Source: Fraxinus americana (taxonomy: Eukaryota; Streptophyta; Magnoliopsida; Lamiales; Oleaceae). Taken from it: a stretch of DNA of 64,000 nucleotides. Numbering within the stretch: position 1 is the first letter of the stretch; each line of letters opens with the position of its first letter. Below the pieces are notes generated by a model that worked only from the letters and a program-made list of their open reading frames with translations, made no database searches and was not told the origin of the DNA. The translations under genes and the position numbers were made by a program. Below are positions 10,350 to 22,399 of the stretch, piece after piece. The DNA lies in the NCBI GenBank assembly GCA_035079005.1, contig CM068716.1, forward strand, positions 6,336,501 to 6,400,500, read 5' to 3'.

Positions 10350-13300
10350 ATGTGGGGATTTGGAGGAAGACATTATTGGGGAAGAAATGAAAGGGGGAAA
10401 GTGGAAGGAATAGTGGTGGTGTTTGCTTGGATGTCAAGTGAGGACAGGCACTTGAAGAATTATGTCGATCTCTACTCCTCTCTTGGCTGGAATTCCCTAG
10501 TTTGCCACTCCCAATTCCTCAATTCGTAAGCCCAATTTCATCTTTTTTCTAACGTCGGGATTCTGATTTTTTCACTTTTGCTTGCTGGCGGTATGTTTTC
10601 TTTTATCTGAGTTGACCTACATGGGTGGTGGGTCTTGTGGATATCCTTTTACTTCAATTTAAATTGTAGTTTTAAAGATGAGCAATGGATAAGGTGGTTG
10701 GCTTGACGAGGTTCATGAATTAGAATGTTTTGAAGTATGGATATAATGGAAAATGATTTTGATATAGTATTGTATTTATGAGTTGAATATTTTTTGCTCC
10801 TCTTAGTGCTTGTGTGGATGTGATTTTTTGTATAGTGATTTTTTAAAGAATGCGGCCTTCAAAATTAAGGAGAAGTTACAGGGAAATGGGAAAAAGAAAT
10901 TTTTTTTTTGAGAACGTGTAGTTGCAAAAATTACTTCCACGCAAGCACTAGTAATTTTGTAATCTAGATGACATTCTAACTTGAATATGCAGAATAATTG
11001 AGATCGACTTAATGTTCTTCCTTATGTATTGTTATGAGATTGCATTTTGACAGGTTTAGTTTGATAAATTGTTCTTGTGACTTTAGGATGGTTAGAGGAA
11101 AAGTGAGATGGAAACTTATGGTTTTTGCAGAAACTATTGGATATACGGGATGCTTTTTCTAAGGAATAAACTTTTATCTCATTTAAAGGACAAACTATCC
11201 TTTACATATTAGTTTTCTTTAGCAAATTTCAGAAGTTAAAATGATGGAAATCCAGTTTTTGTTTTTGTTTTTTTAGTTTTTTTAGTTTTGTCTCCATATA
11301 GCTATATCATGATTGCTTCTATCAAAATTAACTTTTCCTACCTTGCTGTAGGAATTGACTAACGGACATTATCTCTTAGAATTGGTAAACATTCACATTG
11401 GATGTTAGGTCTGCTTTGCACGTGTTAGGTAGGTCACAGGAAGTGAACTGGGATTGACTTAAATGCTCTCCATATTATCTATCGTTCTAGTATGATGCTA
11501 CTTTAAAAATTTGTCTCCATGTTTCTGTTACCAGGACACTGGAGAGAATAGAAGACTAGTCCAATTAATCCACACTGTAATTTGCAGAATATATTGTCAA
11601 GGGAACCCTTTTTCCATATGGAATTCAAACCTCATCTACAGGATGAAACCTTTGATATTAAACTTATACTTACACAATCTACAATAGATTGTTAATGAAT
11701 TTGCTTCATAGAGAATGTGGTATCAAGGCGTAGTCTTCTTGCTATTGTTTATATTCTTATTATTTTGATCCTCATATACTCTTTTTGAAGATCTATATTG
11801 GTATCTCAAGTATCGACAGCATACAATCCCGAGAGTATAGAAATTTTGGCGTTAGATTGAGAAGGGAAATTTTGGTCTACTTAATTAAGTGACACTTGAA
11901 ACTAACAGTTAGAATTGCTTTTTTAACTGGAGGAATATTTGGAACAAACAAACAATTTACCCAAAGCATATTCTAGAGCGCAAGTTTTTGTATCATTTGA
12001 TTTGATTCTCAATTTTATGGGTTACGCTTGCAGATTCTTTCCTGAAAAAGCTGCATCATTTGCACAAGAAATTTTCTGTGAGCTTGTTCAGGTCAGTCAT
12101 GAAATGAATCTACCTTATCTGGATTCTAGCTCTTGTACAAAGTATCACATCCCGTGTTCACTATGTCTATTCAAAAAGCTCTTTGGAAAACAACCCATGT
12201 TATATGTGCTATACATCTTTTAGGCCATACATCTCCTAAGATTGAAATCGTAGACCTGTTTAAAAGAAAAAGAGCTTTTCAAAGAAACAATGAGAAACCG
12301 GCATCTATAATTTGGTTCATTATGTTTTATCTTGTGTGTGTTGACTTAATCTTGGAGCAGCTTCTTTAATACAAAGTAAGATAACATTGTTTTAGAGGCT
12401 GTTATTGTCATCGTCTCTCTCTCTCTCTCTCTTTCTCACTCTTCTCTCCCAAAAGAAAAGGAAGTGAAAGACCAAAGGCTTGTTGGTTTACAGATTTAAA
12501 AATTTGTTGGGTTAGCTATTATTTTAGTTATTCTAACACCCGTGTTGATTTTTTTCTTACGAAGGAGCTAAAAATCAGGCCATGCCCCGTAGTTTTTGCA
12601 TCTTTTTCTGGTGGCCCTAAGGCTTGCATGTATAAGGTTCTTCAGGTAGATATCATTCTAGAGTGAAAATGTTAAAATTAAGTATTTTTCATTTATAAAT
12701 TTATTCAAATTCCGAGTACAGTTTAATCCTGTTTCTTTTGGCCGCAGATAATTGAGGGCACGTGTGAAGAGCAAGCTAATGTGGTATGATCTAAATTATC
12801 TCAAATCATTTTAATAACATGTATTTGGGTCATCCTACAGATTTTGTGCTTCCGTACTGTAATTTATGTATTCCGTTCAACCATTTGTGGAACACTTTGG
12901 ATAAATGATCTGTGGTGTAGGGTTGCCAAATTTCATATAGACATAACTCACATAGATATCTGCATTCTTGTTTTACAAGAAATGAATTGTCATTTGTATT
13001 ATCTTAATGAACAATTTTTATTAAAAGGATTGGCTAATCTGATATTCTCTTCCCATGAAGGATGATTACCGACTAGTTAGAGATTGTGTTTCTGGCTACA
13101 TCTTTGATTCCAGTCCAGTAGATTTTACAAGTGACTTGGGTACTCGTTTTGTTCTTCACCCAAGTATTCTCAAAATGTCCCGCCCTCCACTCCTAGCATC
13201 ATGGATTGCAAATGGCATCTCTTCCAGTCTGGATGCACTCTTTCTTGGCAGATTTGAATCACAGCGTGCTGAGTATTGGCAGACTCTGTACTCCACAGTT

Positions 13301-16002
13301 GTAAGTATTCACCGGCGTAACTTAGAGTTGCTTATCTGTCCTTATACTTGATCATTTACTGTTACTGTGATTGATATCAGCGCATGGGGGCACCATATGT
13401 CATTTTTTGCTCAGAAGATGACGATCTTGCTCCAATTCAGATTATTTGCAATTTTGTGCAAAGGCTTAAAGACCTTGGTGCTGATGTTAGATTGGTGAAA
13501 TGGATTAACTCATCTCACGTTGGTATGCTTCTCTACCTGTCAGAATTTTTGGGTATTTATGGTGCTTGGCTCAAACATTTTCCCTTCTGTTTTAGTGTGT
13601 TAAGATTCATCACAAGTATCAAAAATTTTCAAAAGATTAAATTTTTGAGAGATACTTGATGTCAAACGTTCCTTTCCCTTGACCAACGTAGCAACTGGAA
13701 GCCTGAAACTAACAACTTCATCTGCTTTTACTGGCTTTAGATTTGCCCTTTTGGAGATCATGTTTCTGACAAAGTAGACTGAATGGAGCTGCAAAATTAA
13801 ATGTGATCGATTAAAAAGATTCCCTGGACGGGATAAATAGCTTGCTGAAAGGCCTGTTCTGGAGATTTAGTACTCAATTACTCTAATTTTAACCTGCCAA
13901 TCTGCCATTGAAGGAACCAAGGCCTCAATGATCTCAGACTGGTTGCTCAACCCACCTAGTTTTCACCAGAAAACCAAAATTTTCCTGTGCTACTAGTAAG
14001 TCTATTGTTAGGGAATTCACTCCCAATACCCAATTCATTGGATATTCAAATTTGAGTAATTAAACACCATAAAATTGTTTAAACATTATTAATATTATTC
14101 AGGCTATGTATGGTGCAGCAGTCACGAGCATAAGATGTAGTGGCAATATTAGTCAGAATTCTGTATCACCGAACGCTTGCATCGAAGTTCTGACTTAAGA
14201 CCTTATCCTTTTGCTCTGCTCTAATAATGAATATTGCTGATGGCATGGTTTTGATAGATGATACTAGGATGTTTATAAAACATAATTTAAGACTTTGGAG
14301 GAGTACTTTGGAACCTAGAGGGTTTTAGCTTAAGGAGAACTGAGATGGACTACTTGGAATGTTGTTTTGGGTAACGATAGGGATAGAGATAATAGTGGAG
14401 TCAATATAGAGGATTGTGCTGTCCCGAAGAGTAATTATTCTATGTATTTAGGTCTGATTATTATCAAGGAATGACAACTTGAAGAGGGTGTATTACATAC
14501 AATTAAATTGGGTTGGATGAAATGGCACGAAAGTGATAATCAACGTGGAAGAAAAAAAAACAGAGATTTACGTTGTTCGGCAACTGGCCTACATCTACAG
14601 GAGCGAAGCGGCTATAATTTGTATTATATATGAATAATAGGTTTACATCATATATACGCTAACCTTGGCCATACAAGACTTTAGGGCCAGTACAAGACTT
14701 TTAAGGTAATATCCAAAAATACCGATGTACTCATTGTACTGCCATTGGCCAATTTATTTTAGTAAACATATGTTTCACTCTATATAGGCCATGTATTACA
14801 ACAATAAGTTTTTTATGGAATTTATGTGATGGGAAAATCCACGAGAGGTTAAAAGGTCTCTTTTACCTAACAATTATTAGACTTGCTATTGTTTATGATA
14901 CTGAATGTTGGGTAGTTGAAAAATAAAAAATATCCACAATTGAAATGAGGATGTTAAAATAGATGGTTAGGTGATCATAGTATAATGGATAAGACAAGAA
15001 ATGAGAATATGCATAGACAAGTGGAGGTGACATCAATTGAACATTAGTGAAGGGGAACGAATCACTTAGGTGGTAGGGCATGTTTTGCAAAGACCTAAGA
15101 AGCTTTTATTTATTTGTAAGAGTGATGTAATCTCAATAGACCTGATCTCAATAATCTTTGTTAGGATTGAGCATACTGTATCCAACAAAAACTACTTAAA
15201 AGCCATTATGGAAGAGTCTATCCTCACTGCCAGAGTTCTTCTAGCAGTGTTCTGATAGTTTAAGGAAGAACGACAAAAAACTAACCTCTTAGGTGTCAGA
15301 TATTGGCGGTCTGCATCGTGCACTTGTGGATCAACGACAAAACCACGCATGATAAGTTGTGGTTACCTTCCAATATATATTTATTGTAGTTTTTTGGTTT
15401 TCATAGATAACTAGTCGGCTATACATTATGGCTTTTCTTATGTTGTTAAGAAATGCGTTTTAAAAACCATGTATTCTTGATAGGATACTTCTCACGTGTC
15501 ACATTAAACAGGTCATTTTCGACAATTCCCTGTTGAATACAAGGCTGCTGTGACTGAACTACTTGGAAAAGCATCTGCAATTTATTCCCAAAGAATACGG
15601 CAACTTGAAGGGGAGAAGATGGGTTTGGAAGGCACACATTATGAGATATCTAAACCATTTGGCAATCTGAAAAAAGCAGCGGCAGGATCAAATCACAGCT
15701 TCCAGACTATTCCACGCGATGTGAATGACCATTTTCTTGTGCCAAGTTCTATAGAGTATTATGAGGATAGAAACGGTGGTTCTGTGCAGGATGAACATAA
15801 AGATCGTTACATACATCTATCGAGCCCACCCAAAATCAGTGCCCATGGGGTTCTTGGTCAACTCCTCTTCGACGAATGTGTCCCAAAGAATGTCGAAGAC
15901 TGGGATCTGAAATCATCATTCTCCTCGAGAGGGGCACCGTTTATCTCTGGGCGAAGACATTCTCCCTTCAATCTGAAATGCATTCGCCGCTGTAGATTAT
16001 AA
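10350..16002 (+). CDS. DUF829 / TMEM53-like alpha/beta-hydrolase-fold protein
   Basis: Seven exons: 10350-10525, 12034-12091, 12565-12645, 12748-12783, 13061-13300, 13381-13522 and 15512-16002. They join in one frame to 407 residues ending at TAA 16000-16002. The N-terminus MWGFGGRHYWG leads into IVVVFAWMSSEDRHLKNYVDL, the usual opening of the DUF829 (TMEM53/Nro1-like) family, an alpha/beta-hydrolase-type fold. A nucleophile-elbow-like FASFSGGPKA lies at about residues 89-98, with acidic residues at SEDDDLAPIQ (208-217) and a His in SSHVGHF (241-247), the expected positions of a hydrolase triad. Enzymatic activity is not proven for plant members. The C-terminal 120 residues are less conserved in character and end RRCRL. 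The earlier in-frame start at 10272 is not an ATG and is rejected. The last intron (13523-15511) is swollen by mobile DNA. Confidence 0.85.
12414..12433. repeat. (TC)n microsatellite in an intron
   Basis: About ten TC units in the second intron of the DUF829 gene. Confidence 0.85.
14270..15120 (+). mobile_element. RTE-like LINE reverse-transcriptase fragment with nested LTR-like insertion
   Basis: In the last intron of the DUF829 gene, pieces of the plus strand translate to LEPRGFSLRRTEMDYLEC, then IEDCAVPKSNYSMYLG, then GWMKWHES, and, after an interruption, KIHERLKGLFYLTIIRLAIVYDTECW. These match, in order, the C-terminal end of RTE-type non-LTR reverse transcriptases of plants (family motifs of the kind RTKTEYMEC, VPKSxxFRYLG, LKGKFYRT, YGTECW). 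Many stops and shifts show that it is dead. The interruption (about 14535-14810) contains agatttacgttgttcggc, a phrase typical of copia-type LTRs, and looks like a nested LTR fragment. Confidence 0.65.
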
Positions 16003-16986
16003 TGGTTGCAGCTGATTATCAACTTGTCGTATAGCTTGCTTATGGGCTTAGGTAACCATGCAGAGACCTCAGCAGTGTTTGGACACACTGCTTGGCATTC
16101 TCTAAAGAATCTTGGGCAACAAAATAATTGAGATGACATTAAGAAGTTACACAGGAAATTCTCTCTCTGCTGTTTGTTAAAACAATAACATCATCAGATC
16201 TTTTCTTTAAATGGAAATTGCCAAATGTACAGCTATGTTGGCAACTCTGTAACATATGTATTATAAATGGAAAATGCAAGTGTAGCATCCCTTTACTGTT
16301 GCCCCTTTTTTATCTTATCTCAACACGAGCACAAACTAGAGCTTGAAAAGAGAGAGTACTTAATGGAGTTAATTTATGAGAAAATTTCGTGGTGGATATT
16401 AAAACCGAAGTCAATAAAGTATTGTTTCACATTTTTTTTTTTCATGTCGATATTCCTATTGTGCATGTTTGATAGGTCTTACTGTTTTATTAGACAATGT
16501 GGATAATACAATAAATATGATTTTAACTTTATTTATTCCTTTCTTAATGTTGTATAGTGTTATTCAATTATTCAAAAAAACATTTAATTAATTATTTGTA
16601 ATCATTTTCATATATTATAACTCGTTTACATTTGATTTACATTCTTTTCATTGATCACGAGTCACGACCTTATTCTTGTGTCGTTATCCAATGGTGTGAT
16701 AAGATTGCCATAAGTACTATTCCAGCATATATACACACACACACACTAGATACTTAGGATTGCCAAACATTGTTGGGTCGAGACTCCCTTTCCCTTTGGT
16801 CGCTTAATCGGATATTGTACAAGGGATGATAAATTGACCAAACGAGAAGTCGGGTCTCTTTCGATTACTATTGTTTCATGAAAGAAAAAAGACAACAAGG
16901 ATCATTTAAGGCCATTTTCGACGAACCTCGACATTTTGTCAAGATGCAGCGGCCAGCGAGTGGTGTACGTCAAACTTCCTTAACAG
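16003..16986. other. 3' UTR and spacer
   Basis: 3' flank of the DUF829 gene (probably to about 16270) and AT-rich spacer with a short (AC)n run at about 16733-16746. No gene is seen. Confidence 0.5.
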
Positions 16987-17759
16987 TAGGGGTGGGCGCG
17001 GATCGGTTCTGTTCGGTTCCAAAAATTTTCGGGTATTTAATAAATGGAATCGTCAGTTCCAAATATAATTTTGGAACCGTTCGAATTCGGTTCGATTCTG
17101 TACTACAATTAAATTTTTTAACATTTAAAATAATACTACATAAATACACCTGAAAGTATATACTAATATTCAAAAAGTAGATACAAATACCAAGTTCAAT
17201 TTTAATTTTTACAAATTAACATAATCTAATTTAATAACATATAAATAATAAGTTGTCAAATACAAATATCAAAAAGTAAATATTACTAGTAAAATTTCGA
17301 TGATTCATATCAATAATTCATTTATTTCAAACCTTCAAGTCTACATAAAAATAAAATATAAATTATAAGTCATAAATATAAAATATTTTAAAGTATTGAT
17401 AATACTTACCAACTGTTTAATGTAATTATCAGTTGTTTGACTTTCCATACTAACTAATAAGAAGCTATACAAGAAAAAATTGAAAAAAACACAATTAACA
17501 AATATAAATAAATTCTAAATTGTTCAACTAATAAAATTTAATAAAAAAAAAATTATTAATTTGTTTAGAAAAAATAAAAGAAATTAATTTATCCAATATA
17601 TAAAAAAAAAAATCGATTCTTATTTGGTTCTTCGATTCTTGGTCTAGAATCGAGAACCGAACAAAATCATTCGGTTCTCTATTCGGATACCAGTTCGAAT
17701 ATTTCATTTAAGAAAAATCGCTCGACTCCGATTCAATTCGGACATTTTGCCCAGCTCTA
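16987..17759. mobile_element. Non-autonomous hAT element with exact 8-bp target duplication
   Basis: Begins TAGGGGTGGGC and ends GCCCAGCTCTA, imperfect inverted ends of the hAT type. It is flanked by the exact 8-bp direct repeat CTTAACAG (16979-16986 and 17760-17767). Sub-terminal regions are rich in cggttc/gaaccg repeats in both orientations; the middle is AT-rich with no transposase. Confidence 0.8.
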
Positions 17760-17902
17760 CTTAACAGTATCAAAACTTGTGTAATTTCCTATTTTGTTGC
17801 AAGACTCGTGCAGCTCGTGCCACATAAAAAATTACGTTCAGTACTTCAGTTCATAAGAACTGAATTGAGATGCATAATGGTTGTCAAACCCAGATTTTCA
17901 TC

Positions 17903-20505
17903 ATGAAGGAGACTGTATTGGTGACAGGTGCTTCCGGTTACTTAGGTGGTAGACTTTGCCACGCCCTCCTCGATCAAGGCTACCACGTTAAGGCTTTTGT
18001 TCGCAAGACCAGTAACATCTCCTCCTTACCTCCGCCCACTGACGGTGGCGAAACTGGCGGAGCTCTTGAGCTGGCTTATGGAGATGTTACCGATTATAAA
18101 TCCCTCTTGGAAGCTTGCAACGGTTGCCAGTTAATCTTCCATGCTGCTGCCCTCGTCGAGCCCTGGCTGCCAGATCCCTCGAAATTCTTTACAGTAATCC
18201 ATCTTTAAAATTGCATAAATACAATTAAGCCTTGATTTTAGTTGATTAGATATATTCAAAGTTGAGTTTTTTATTGGTTTGTAGTTGATAATTACAGGTT
18301 AATGTGGGAGGATTGAAGAATGTTATACAGGCATGTAAGGAGACCAAATCAATTCAGAAGATTATTTACACGTCGTCGTTTTTCGCCTTGGGATCCACTG
18401 ATGGGTATATTGCAGATGAAACTCAGGTATGAACATAGTCTGTGTAAGATTCGATTTATATCTCGATTAGTTGATTTTTGTTCCTCCACTTTTTCCTTTC
18501 CTTTTGTGGGTTTGTTGAGATTTTTGGTTTTGTCTACTGTTGCATAGGCACATCCTGGTAAACATTTCTGCACGGAGTACGAAAGATCGAAGGCCATGGC
18601 CGACAAAATTGCTTTGGAAGCTGCATCTGAGGGTTTGCCAATAGTGCTGATTTACCCGGGAGTCATATATGGTCCTGGCAAAGTGACAAATGGAAATTTT
18701 GTTTCGCAAATGGTAAATTTCTAGAATGTTTAGTTGATCTGGATTGAGTAGCTCTAACTGATGAAAATATGGTCTGTAGAGTTCAAGTACTGTTTATGGA
18801 AGGAGTAGGTTTAGAGTAATGGCTTCATTCTTCAAAGGTCAATGTCGTTTAGAGGATAACCAGAGCCATTATGTGTGTTGGTTAATGTTTTCATATTTAA
18901 CCGACGTGGGATTTTACCCTTAACAATAATAGTGTAATTATCAATTGGATGTGTTTACTAACTATATTCTTGAATTCGCAATTTTATTACACACAATGTT
19001 TTTTTATAGTTATTATAGAGTTTGAGCATTGATCTCATTTAAATTTGATATAATGCATTAATGTGTTTCATTTCTCGTATGCATCTACTTGTTCTTCTGC
19101 TTATGTGTTGATGTGAATGTCGATTAAACTTTAATGTGGACTAATAGAATGTAATGGGACTTCATGATCATCCCTGGTATGCGTCTACGTCATATTTCGT
19201 CGAAAAGTCTATGAATTGACATGTGTATCTTCTTTCTGTCAGCTTGTAGAACGCTTTAATGGACGGTTACCTGGATATGTGGGAAAAGGAGATGACAAGT
19301 GCTCTTTCTGTCACGTCGATGATGTTGTTCAGGGACACATTGCTGCAGTGCACAAAGGTCGACCAGGTGAAAGGTATCTTCTTACAGGAGAAAATATGTC
19401 ATTCAGAGATGTTTTTGATTTAGCTGCTAGCATCGCTAAGACAGCAAAACCTCGGTTCACCATCCCACTGTTTATGGTTGAGATGTATGGACGTCTATCT
19501 GTTATCGGTGCCCGAATAACTGGAAAGCTTCCGATAGTCAGTCCCCCGGTATGTACTGCAGCAATTTCTGTCATGAAACTGGTTTTTACTGCCACTACCA
19601 ATTATTAATACTGTTCAGCATACGCGATTCTTTGATCTAGTAAAATTTTGATTGTATCTACGATGCAATGACTAAGGGTTGTAAAAGCTTGAGGTTATCT
19701 ATCTTTTATCAATCGTAAAGTATGCTTTCCTGCTTTCATTCGTGCTGTTGCCACCACTATGCAATGAATCTTAGATGAAGACTTCAACGTTACTCAGTAA
19801 CTGATAGAGGCCATTACAAACCTTGAGATCAGTGATGATTCTGATACCCTTTTTTCGCTTGGTAGAACAAGACCTCTTCATGTTACTTGTGTATTACATA
19901 ATCATTTGGGCTCCTGTAGAATTTGTGTAAATATTTTTGCCACATGTACCTTCACGGAATATAGAAACACGAGGCTGATATAAAGTTTGGAGCTCCTTTA
20001 GTTTCCATACTACATTCTACCATTATGGGAATAGGTTATTAACATGTGCCATCCAGTTTCTCGACCTACTGTTTGTTGACTGTACTATATCATTACAAGG
20101 ATCACTAGGCCATCACCGTTGGCGTCACTCCTGGAACAAATTGAACATACAATCTAACGCTACTTCTGCAAGACTGTGACCATCCATTTTAAAATCTTAA
20201 TTCTAGCATTTTATGCACGTAGGATTTCCGTGATCCTTAGCTCTCCAAAAATACAAAGATTGTAGTAAATGATGTCTCGTTTGTGATTTTTCTTCTGGCT
20301 TCTATGCTTTCCATTTTGGCCATAGCTATGGCATATTTTGATCTATTTCAGCTTTGTTGAACAGACTGTTGATGTTCTGAGACATCAGTGGGCTTACAGT
20401 TGTGACAAGGCCAAGGCGGAGCTGGGCTATAACCCGAGAAGCTTCAAAGATGGTCTAACAGAAATGCTTCCCTGGTTAAAGAATTTGGGTTTGATTAAAT
20501 ATTAG
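17903..20505 (+). CDS. FLDH: NAD(P)-dependent short-chain dehydrogenase, farnesol dehydrogenase-like
   Basis: Five exons (17903-18193, 18298-18426, 18548-18712, 19243-19548, 20365-20505) give 343 residues ending at TAG 20503-20505. The N-terminus has the Rossmann motif TGASGYLGG (glycines at about 9, 12 and 15). The catalytic set of the extended SDR family is present: Ser 123/124 in IIYTSSFF, and Tyr151-xxx-Lys155 in TEYERSKA. Downstream SFCHVDDVVQGHIAA and the C-terminal SCDKAKAELGYNPRSFKDGL are typical of the dihydroflavonol-reductase-like group. Length, exon pattern and motifs match plant FLDH, the NAD+-dependent enzyme oxidising farnesol to farnesal. Substrate is inferred from family resemblance. 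A second in-frame ATG at 17870 would add 11 residues, but the start just before the Rossmann motif is the usual one. Confidence 0.85.
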
Positions 20506-21833
20506 GATGCTGATCTGAATTTTGCATTTCTGGTTTAAAGTTGACATGTAAATTGTGATGCTTGTATATTCTGTTTTAACATTATATAACATATTATGTG
20601 GCTTATCGTTACATATCATTAATATTCACATGCTGCATCATAGTTATAAAACCCAGACTGGATATGATGGATAATAGACAATAGACATAAATTCTGCATC
20701 AACAAAGACAGATTTAATTTCAAATAAGTAATTATTTTGCCTCATTTTTAAAGTATAGATTGGATCTATGATTGGAGTGCTACATTGTTGGATAATCCCA
20801 TTGATCGTGGGATTTGTTTCTCTCAAATTTCTACCTTCAAACATTTTGCTTTTCTTGTAACCTATTCCTTGTGTAAATAGATGCTGAAATATACTTCCCA
20901 CTTCCAAGTTAGCATAAAGTTTCGAATTAGCTTGGCAGATTTGAGAGTGAGTTTGAGGTTTTTTGATCAATACAAATAGGCGTTAAATGCACTAATAATC
21001 AGTAAACTTTTCACAATTTTTTTTTTATATTGGAAATTGAGCTTTAAAACTTTTGTGATTAGCCACTAAATTTATCAAACCGTTTATCCATCCATCACTT
21101 TGTCGTCAATTTTTATACAAAATGGATGATTTTGATAACAGATATTCACACGTGAAAACTTTGAAGGCCTTCTTAAATGATCGATTTTGAGTAGTTTTAA
21201 CAGCGATTTTTAAAATTGTCCAACCTATTATTGAGAGTTTATTATTGATCGGCTCTGAAAGTTTTTTAGAAGAATAAAATTACATATTTAATAAAAATTT
21301 CAGTTTATAGTTTCTTATATAAAATTTTTGCTCATAAGTGATATTTTATTTATAGGTAATTTTTTTTTACATATAAGTTAATATTTAACTTAAAAATTAA
21401 ATAAAGTTAAATATTTACTTAAAATTTTAAGTTAATTTTTTTACTTAATAAGTAAATTTTACAATTATAAGTAAATTTTATACTTTTAAAATATTTTAAG
21501 TGATTTTTTTACTTATAATTTTTAAAATATTTTATAAGTGAATTTTTGTCTTATCAGTAGCATTTTTTTTAAAAAAATTTTTTTTTTACATAAAAGTGAT
21601 TTTTACTTATAAGTAATATTTTACTTATAAATATATATTTTTTTATAATTTATTTTTCGGTTATAAATAATTTTTTAGTCAATATATTTTTATTTACAAT
21701 TTAATTTTGAAGAAAATATTTTCATTGAAAATAATTATTTTATAGATGGTAAAATTAGAAGAGATTATGAGAAATGACCAAAACCCGCCAATTTGATGGG
21801 TTGGGAAAATCGGTCAAAATTACACTACACCCG
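20506..21833. other. Intergenic, AT-rich; palindromic ACTTATAAGTAA-type stretch
   Basis: 3' flank of the dehydrogenase gene followed by very AT-rich DNA. From about 21260 to 21700 variants of acttataagtaatttta recur many times with irregular spacing. Each is close to a palindrome, so the region could form many small hairpins. No gene is seen. Confidence 0.5.
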
Positions 21834-21845
21834 TAGGGGTGGCAA

Positions 21846-22006
21846 CGAGCCGAGCCGAGCCGGGAAAAAAAAGCTCGGGCTCGTTTTTTGGACCAAGCTT
21901 TTTTTGGCCCGAACCGAGCCGAGCCGGGCCCGGCCAAAAAAAATGAGGCTCGGCCCGAGCTTTAGGCTCGAGCCTTAGCGGGCCGAGCCGAGCCGAGCCG
22001 GCTCGG
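21846..22006. repeat. Left sub-terminal GAGCC array of the hAT element
   Basis: Many copies of gagccgagcc and its complement ggctcg, broken by short A or T runs. Such arrays are the usual transposase-binding regions of hAT elements; the role here is inferred. Confidence 0.7.
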
Positions 22007-22399
22007 TTTTTTTTTTTTTTGTGTAAAATCTACATTAAAACAAAAAAAAAATGTAAATTTTATGCGTAATACGTGTTATAAATTAAAGAGATTATGAAAA
22101 CTTCATTTTTACTTAAAGTATGTAACTATTATTTCTTGTAATGTCATGGTGAAATTTCCTTGAGGGTCGTAATTCCAATAATTCAAGGCAATAACTATTC
22201 TATTTATCATTGAAGAATAAAACCCTCCTCCTTTATCCGGGCTTGGGACCGGCTACAATTATCGTAGGACGAGTTAAAATTGTACACGAATAAAATATTT
22301 CGTGTACAATTTTTTTTGAAACAAAAAAAAAATTAAAAATTACGTATTGAATTGAAACTAAACAATTTAAAAACTTACAATATCTTATACTTTAATCTG

